Assembly (NCBI GenBank): GCA_029864095.1
Contig: JAOTUB010000005.1
Coordinates: 1-64,000 of the forward strand
Direction of reading: 5' to 3'
Length of the DNA: 64,000 nucleotides
From: Gammaproteobacteria bacterium
Lineage (GTDB): Bacteria; Pseudomonadota; Gammaproteobacteria; Steroidobacterales; Woeseiaceae
Part shown: positions 62,403 to 64,000 of the stretch, piece after piece
Layout: each line of letters opens with the position of its first letter
Position numbering within the stretch: position 1 is the stretch's first letter
Notes under the pieces: generated by a model
Database searches by the model: none
The model's input: only the letters and a program-made list of their open reading frames with translations
Told to the model about the DNA's origin: nothing
Translations under genes and position numbers: made by a program

Positions 62403-63743
62403 CTATTTGCCGATGCAGAAATCGGCGAAGATCCGGCCGAGAAGATCGTCCGAAGACATCGCCCCCGTAATCTCACCAAGCGCTTCATGCGCGAGCCGCA
62501 GCTCTTCGGCAAGCAATTCGCCAGCGCGGGACTCGTCCAGGGCAGCGCAGCCGGCAACAAAATGCGCAGCCGCCCGACTTAGCGCATCGATGTGGCGCTT
62601 ACGCGCTGTGAACGCTCCTTCACCGAGATTCTCGTAGCCGGCCAGTGCACGGAGCCGCTCGCGTAGCGCATCGATACCGGCTCCTGTTTTTGCGGACAGA
62701 TTAATCACCGCCGCGCCGTCACTCGCCGCGCCGGGCTCCTCACCGGTCAGATCGATTTTGTTGCGAACGACCGTCACCTTCGCGCCATCCGGAACCTCCT
62801 CGCCCATCGCGGCATCGTCGCTGTCGCTCGCATCCTGTATCCAAAGCACGGCATCTGCGCTTGTCAGTGCCTCACGCGCGCGCCTTATGCCTTCTGCTTC
62901 GATGCGGTCCGGGTTGTCGCGCAAACCGGCCGTATCCACAAGCTCCACCGCAAGACCGTCGATATTGATCTGTTCGCGAAGGACGTCTCGAGTCGTGCCC
63001 GCCACTTCAGTAACGATGGCCGATTCCTCGCCGCTGAGTTTGTTCAGCAAACTCGACTTGCCGGCATTGGGTTTGCCGACGATCACGACACGGAAGCCGT
63101 CGCGCAGCACGCGTCCGACGGCTGCCTGATTCTGAAGCTCGTCAAACGCGTTGCGACAATCTTCGAGCTGCGACAACAGCGCCTCATCCGACAGGAAGTC
63201 GATTTCCTCTTCGGGAAAATCGATCGCCGCTTCCACGTGCATACGCAATCGCACGAGCCGCTCTGCGAGCGTATCGACCGCGCCGGAGAAGGCACCCGAC
63301 AGCGAGCGCAGTGCCGCCCGGGCCGCCTGCGCCGTGCCGCTGCCAATCAGGTCCGCAATCGCCTCCGCCTGCGCAAGATCCAGCTTGCCGTTGAGAAACG
63401 CGCGCTTCGTGAACTCCCCGGGCTCGGCAAGTCTGGCGCCGAATTCGATCGCGGCATCGACGAGCAGCGACATGACCACTGGCCCGCCGTGTCCGTGCAG
63501 CTCGAGCACCGCTTCGCCGGTAAACGACGCCGGTGCGGGAAAATACAGCGCCACTCCGGAGTCGAGCTTTTCGCCGCGAGCGTTGCGGAATGTCCGATAC
63601 GTCGCGTAACGCGGTTCGGGTAAACTTCCGAGCATGCCTCGCGCAATGCGCTCGGCCTCGCTGCCGGACAGTCGCACAATCCCCACACCAGCCGTTCCCG
63701 CTGGTGTTGCCGTTGCGACGATCGTGTCAGGGGCGCTTGTCAT
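62403..63743 (-). CDS. mnmE: tRNA uridine-5-carboxymethylaminomethyl synthesis GTPase MnmE
   Basis: 446 aa; [32 protein letters not shown]-terminal [11 protein letters not shown]. Confidence 0.99.
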   Translation of the reverse strand: MTSAPDTIVATATPAGTAGVGIVRLSGSEAERIARGMLGSLPEPRYATYRTFRNARGEKLDSGVALYFPAPASFTGEAVLELHGHGGPVVMSLLVDAAIEFGARLAEPGEFTKRAFLNGKLDLAQAEAIADLIGSGTAQAARAALRSLSGAFSGAVDTLAERLVRLRMHVEAAIDFPEEEIDFLSDEALLSQLEDCRNAFDELQNQAAVGRVLRDGFRVVIVGKPNAGKSSLLNKLSGEESAIVTEVAGTTRDVLREQINIDGLAVELVDTAGLRDNPDRIEAEGIRRAREALTSADAVLWIQDASDSDDAAMGEEVPDGAKVTVVRNKIDLTGEEPGAASDGAAVINLSAKTGAGIDALRERLRALAGYENLGEGAFTARKRHIDALSRAAAHFVAGCAALDESRAGELLAEELRLAHEALGEITGAMSSDDLLGRIFADFCIGK

Positions 63744-63772
63744 GTGCCAATGAGACCACAGGAATCGATGCT

Positions 63773-64000
63773 ATGCAGAATCTGAAGGTAGAGTTCGAAA
63801 ATGACGAGGGCCAGAAACTGGCCGGGATCCTCGACCTGCCAGCCACGAACGTGCGCGCCTACGCCCTGTTCGCCCACTGTTTCACGTGTTCGAAAAACCT
63901 CAAGGCCGCGACAAACATCAGCCGCGCAATGACCGCGGCGGGCATTGGCGTGTTGCGCTTTGACTTCACCGGCCTGGGACAGAGCGAGGGAGACTTCGCC
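63773..64000 (+). CDS. Alpha/beta hydrolase, partial (runs off the window end)
   Basis: [76 protein letters not shown]. Confidence 0.8.
   Translation, partial: MQNLKVEFENDEGQKLAGILDLPATNVRAYALFAHCFTCSKNLKAATNISRAMTAAGIGVLRFDFTGLGQSEGDFA

Overview
The window is a 64 kb chromosomal segment from a gammaproteobacterium (gene order resembles the oriC-proximal region), in two parts. (1) ~1-18,250 is a lower-GC accessory region. It holds two IS3-type insertion sequences, many short dispersed repeats, a 3' fragment of a tRNA-Arg gene, a HIRAN protein, a GIY-YIG-like ORF, a flavin oxidase/heme-protein cluster, a compact minus-strand operon of uncharacterised winged-helix/nuclease-like genes (~14.7-17.3 kb), and a three-gene cassette at 2.50-4.87 kb. 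(2) 18,255-64,000 is mostly core: glmS, glmU, an SSS symporter, atpCDGAHFEBI, a trehalose-type locus (LacI/TonB receptor/MFS/trehalase), parB-parA-rsmG, an S9 peptidase, prpDCB, acuI-like, an MBL hydrolase, cytochrome c4-like, a DUF945-like protein, oppDFCBA, mnmG, an alpha/beta hydrolase, a NatAB-like ABC exporter, an M16 peptidase pair, mnmE and a partial hydrolase. The most interesting candidate is the 2.5-4.87 kb cassette: a 72-aa Lys-rich peptide ending in Asn, translationally overlapping a MccB/ThiF-like adenylating enzyme, followed by a DUF455-type ferritin-like protein and bracketed by ~65-bp direct repeats. This looks like a divergent microcin C-type (peptidyl-nucleotide) RiPP system with an unusual oxidative partner. 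A second candidate is the 14.7-17.3 kb operon, which contains a perfect T_TTT_TTG slippery site joining two reading frames. All assignments come from reading the sequence and recalled family motifs; no database search was run.
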